A model generated the notes under the pieces. The model worked only from the letters and a program-made list of their open reading frames with translations, did no database searches and was not told the origin of the DNA. From contig DXVY01000079.1 of NCBI GenBank assembly GCA_019417145.1, positions 1 to 7,353 of the forward strand: DNA of 7,353 nucleotides, read 5' to 3'. Source of the DNA: Clostridiales bacterium (lineage in GTDB: Bacteria > Bacillota > Clostridia > Oscillospirales > Acutalibacteraceae). Of this stretch, positions 4,604 to 7,353 are shown piece by piece (positions within the stretch are counted from its first letter, which is position 1; the number at the start of each line of letters is the position of its first letter). The position numbers and the translations under genes are program-made.

Positions 4604-7353
4604 ATGCCCTCTGGTTCCAGAAAAATTAAGTGCAGGCAACTCTTGGTTGTGCTTTTTTGGGACGGATGCCCCATGGTGGGTTCCCTTTTGGGCGCCACCA
4701 GTAGCACCGATTCCCAGTACGCATCAGACGCCACCGCCGGCACCGGCACGAAGTTTGTGCGGGCCACCCTGAACGACTGTCACGCCTACGGGCCGGTCTA
4801 CGGTGCTTTGCTGGAGGACGAAACCCCGCGCTATATCTCCAACAACCAGACCGGCGGCATCGGCGGCCTGGTGGGCACCACCGGCCGGCGCAGCGGTATC
4901 TACGGCGCCGTGACCCTGAACGGCTGCTCGGTGGAGGCCGATATATACGCTCCCGGCATTTCCTACGTGGGCGGCCTGGTGGGCTGTAACCAGGGACATA
5001 TCTATTTCCAAGGGCAAAACGCTATGAACGGCGATGTGGCCGGCGGAGAAAAGGCGGGCGCCCTCACCGGCTCCACCTACTACGGCTATGAGTATGCCGA
5101 CGCGGCCGCAGCCCCCGTGATTCGGGAGGATCTGGCCGTTAAGGCCCAGGGTACGGCCGGCGGTATCACCGGCGTTATGAGCGGCCCCGGTATTATCGAA
5201 AACCTCACCACTGCGGGCACCCTGACCGTTACCCCCGTGGATGCCGACGCCTCCATCACCTACTATGCCGGCGGTATTGTGGGTCAGGTGTCCGGCGGCA
5301 AGGGCAATGCGGTCATCCGCGACGTCACCAACAACTGCGACGTGCTCTTTAACGCCGTCTCCACGGGCGACGGCTTTGTCCAGGAACGGGAATATAAGGT
5401 GGACGGCGTTACGGCTTCCGGTTCCAAATCCGGTCAGACCATCTGCATCGGCGGCATTGCGGGCCGTCTGGACGCCTCCCAGGACAACCGTACCAATACC
5501 CTGACCAACGTGCGCAATAACGGCGATGTGGTCGCCTTCCCGATGTCGGCCCTGGGTACCACCTATATCTATGCCGGCGGTATTTTCGGCGACGGCGTGG
5601 TGAGCACCTCTCGGACCGGCGTGGACAATGTAATCGAAAATCCTCTGAATACCGGCAGGGTTCGGCTCTATGCCCAGGCGCGTCCGGAGGCCGAAAGCTC
5701 CTTCTGGCAGTATGCGGGCGGCTATTTCGGCCGGGCCAGCGGCGGCGCCACCTTCCGCAACCTGCAGATTGACCAGCAGCCGGTGGACGTGCAGGTGGTC
5801 CAGAACGGAGATGTGCTGGGCAATACCGATGTGATCTACAACCGGGTGGGTGGCTTCGGCGGCTCCATGACCGGCGTGTTCCAGGCCTTTGCCTTGTCGG
5901 ATACCTCTCTGCAGGGCAGCGTGACCATGGAAAATCGGATTTCCTCTGACGCGTCCTCCGAAACCGCTTCGGCCAGCCATTCGGATTATGTGGGCGGACT
6001 GTTGGGCGAGTTTGGCGCCAACTACGATTCCCGCACCGAGGCCGCCGCACAGGTGCAGTTCACCAATCTGGAAAACCGGGTGAACGTTTCCTATATCCGG
6101 TCGGGCGCGTACGTCCTGGCCAATACCGGCGACCAGCCGGCTTCCAAGACCTATGGGCAGACCGTGTCCATGGGCGGCTTGTTCGGCAACTGCACCTTTA
6201 GCACCGCAAGGACCACGCCGGCCGCCTCCTATTTGCTGTCCGGCTTGACCAACAGCGGCGCGGTAAGTTACAACGGGGAAGAGGTCTCGGCCGATCTCAC
6301 GGCTGATTATATCCCCGTCAATACCGGAAACCTGAGCAACATTACCATGACCCTGCGGGCGGGCGGTATTGCCGGCTATCTCGCCCTGACCGATTCCGCC
6401 ACCGCTGCGGGAACCACCTCCTTTAGGGTGGAGAATATGCAGAACAGCGGCGACGTGCGGGTGGATAACGGCGACGTGGTCTGTACCGCCCGGACCACCG
6501 ACCGTAACCAGACCGCGGGCCTTACCGGCGGCAACCGCTTTGCCCAGACCTATCAGCTGGGCGGCCTGTTTGGCTACGTGCAGAATAACGGTTCGGCCAA
6601 GGCCGAGATCGACAGCGATTTTACCGGCTGGAAAAATAGCGGTCAGGTCTGGCTGGACGATACCGCTGCCTTCCATTCCGAGAAAAATGGCCAGTCCCAG
6701 AACAGCTTTGCCAACGAGAGCTTTGTGGGCGGTCTTGCCGGCTATTTGTATAATGTGCTGTCCGGCGCCGACGGCGCCACTTCCCAGCTGACCATTACCG
6801 GGGCGGAGGACGCGGCGGCGCAGGGCGCCCTGCTCAACGCCGGCAACCTGCAAACCGTCGGTGAGCTGACGGTGGAGACGACAGGGACCCAGGCGGAACA
6901 GCTCCCGTCGGTCACCGATACGGTGTACGCCGGCGGCCTGACGGGGCGGGTATACAATAACTTTGCCCAGGGCCTGGCCGGCACGGTGGATATCTCCAAC
7001 TTCTCCAACACCGGGTCCATCACCTCCGACAGCCAGAACGGCTATACCATGAACGCCTACGCGGGCGGCGCCGTGGGTCACATTATGGGCAACATGTCCT
7101 ACGCAAATGCGGACGCGGGCGTGGCCTTTACCATGCGGAACTTCCAGAACGACGGGCAGTTGCAGCTGCGCACCGACGGCTACGGCTCCACCTATTACGG
7201 CGGATTGATCGGCTATAACGGACCCAACAGCAGCCGTTCCTCCGCCGGACGTCCGGCCGACTATACCAATCTGGATTTCCACGCGTCTGCTTTTGAAAAC
7301 CGCGGGGATATCCTGGTGGATCGGACCGGTGAGGGCCTGCTGTCCTCCAGTAC
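4604..7353 (+). CDS. Large GLUG-repeat surface or secreted protein, 3' end outside window
   Basis: One frame runs 916 complete codons without a stop and leaves the window. About 17 repeats are visible, each with a hydrophobic-GG-x-x-G core (such as YVGGLVG, IGGIAG, YAGGIFG, MGGLFG, YYGGLIG) followed after 15-40 residues by an N-x-G-x-V strand (NNGDVV, NSGAVS, NTGSIT, ENRGDI). With M4604 as residue 1 the cores fall near 87, 123, 151, 186, 223, 283, 325, 372, 416, 464, 524, 587, 653, 709, 777, 821 and 866; spacing grows from about 30-37 to 42-68 residues. This fits GLUG-motif proteins, which are predicted beta-solenoids found in cell-surface adhesins and proteases. No catalytic domain or anchor is in view. 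The start is uncertain. ATG 4604 gives a basic N-terminus and LLVVLF, but an Asp interrupts the hydrophobic run; ATG 4673 has no signal peptide; neither has a clear Shine-Dalgarno. The gene may be 5'-truncated or a silent cassette. The long minus-strand frame over it is a shadow. Confidence 0.85.
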   Translation, partial: MPSGSRKIKCRQLLVVLFWDGCPMVGSLLGATSSTDSQYASDATAGTGTKFVRATLNDCHAYGPVYGALLEDETPRYISNNQTGGIGGLVGTTGRRSGIYGAVTLNGCSVEADIYAPGISYVGGLVGCNQGHIYFQGQNAMNGDVAGGEKAGALTGSTYYGYEYADAAAAPVIREDLAVKAQGTAGGITGVMSGPGIIENLTTAGTLTVTPVDADASITYYAGGIVGQVSGGKGNAVIRDVTNNCDVLFNAVSTGDGFVQEREYKVDGVTASGSKSGQTICIGGIAGRLDASQDNRTNTLTNVRNNGDVVAFPMSALGTTYIYAGGIFGDGVVSTSRTGVDNVIENPLNTGRVRLYAQARPEAESSFWQYAGGYFGRASGGATFRNLQIDQQPVDVQVVQNGDVLGNTDVIYNRVGGFGGSMTGVFQAFALSDTSLQGSVTMENRISSDASSETASASHSDYVGGLLGEFGANYDSRTEAAAQVQFTNLENRVNVSYIRSGAYVLANTGDQPASKTYGQTVSMGGLFGNCTFSTARTTPAASYLLSGLTNSGAVSYNGEEVSADLTADYIPVNTGNLSNITMTLRAGGIAGYLALTDSATAAGTTSFRVENMQNSGDVRVDNGDVVCTARTTDRNQTAGLTGGNRFAQTYQLGGLFGYVQNNGSAKAEIDSDFTGWKNSGQVWLDDTAAFHSEKNGQSQNSFANESFVGGLAGYLYNVLSGADGATSQLTITGAEDAAAQGALLNAGNLQTVGELTVETTGTQAEQLPSVTDTVYAGGLTGRVYNNFAQGLAGTVDISNFSNTGSITSDSQNGYTMNAYAGGAVGHIMGNMSYANADAGVAFTMRNFQNDGQLQLRTDGYGSTYYGGLIGYNGPNSSRSSAGRPADYTNLDFHASAFENRGDILVDRTGEGLLSSS

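Noticed and set aside
4510..4767. 85-codon minus-strand frame at the 5' side of the GLUG gene
   Set aside because: It has no Shine-Dalgarno or family resemblance and spans the boundary between noncoding DNA and the GLUG frame.
4724..7282. 852-codon minus-strand open frame
   Set aside because: It is the antisense of the GLUG-repeat frame. Its His/Gly/Val-rich translation has no domain, whereas the plus-strand frame shows regular GG-x-x-G repeats throughout.

Overview
The window looks like chromosome of a GC-rich Bacillota, most likely a gut Clostridia of the Oscillospiraceae type. This is inferred from purine-rich Shine-Dalgarno sites, a PcrA-type helicase with the C-terminal Tudor-like domain, an extra segment in its 1A domain that I associate with Oscillospiraceae relatives, and a large secreted-type protein built of GLUG-like repeats. 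No search was possible, so the taxonomy is a guess from family features.

Layout. Positions 38-541 (minus) encode a GNAT N-acetyltransferase of the RimJ/RimL type. A 508-base divergent intergenic region follows. It carries two outward-facing sigma-A-type promoters whose -35 regions form an inverted repeat, plus a possible structured leader starting at the predicted transcription start of the next gene. Positions 1050-1523 (plus) encode a YbaK/EbsC-family aminoacyl-tRNA deacylase. After 61 bases comes pcrA (1585-4179, plus), a full-length UvrD/PcrA superfamily 1 helicase, followed by a strong GC-rich hairpin.

From 4180 to 4603 there is no convincing gene. Roughly 4300-4600 is AT-richer than its surroundings and holds the most unusual structure of the window. 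Six TTTTCCAC-type boxes resembling DnaA boxes are arranged three against three with identical spacing (9 and 12 bases) about a common centre at 4425, with three copies of TTACATAA around them. This could be a DnaA-binding or replication-control locus, or a large operator.

From 4604 to the window end runs one uninterrupted plus-strand frame (916 complete codons, no stop). It contains about 17 GLUG-like repeats and is part of a large, probably surface or secreted beta-solenoid protein. Its start is odd: no Shine-Dalgarno at either candidate ATG, a poor signal peptide, and an abrupt composition change near 4670. A silent or 5'-truncated cassette is possible.

The first three genes are housekeeping functions (protein or small-molecule acetylation, tRNA proofreading, DNA repair). 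The GLUG protein and the array before it are the accessory, less ordinary part.
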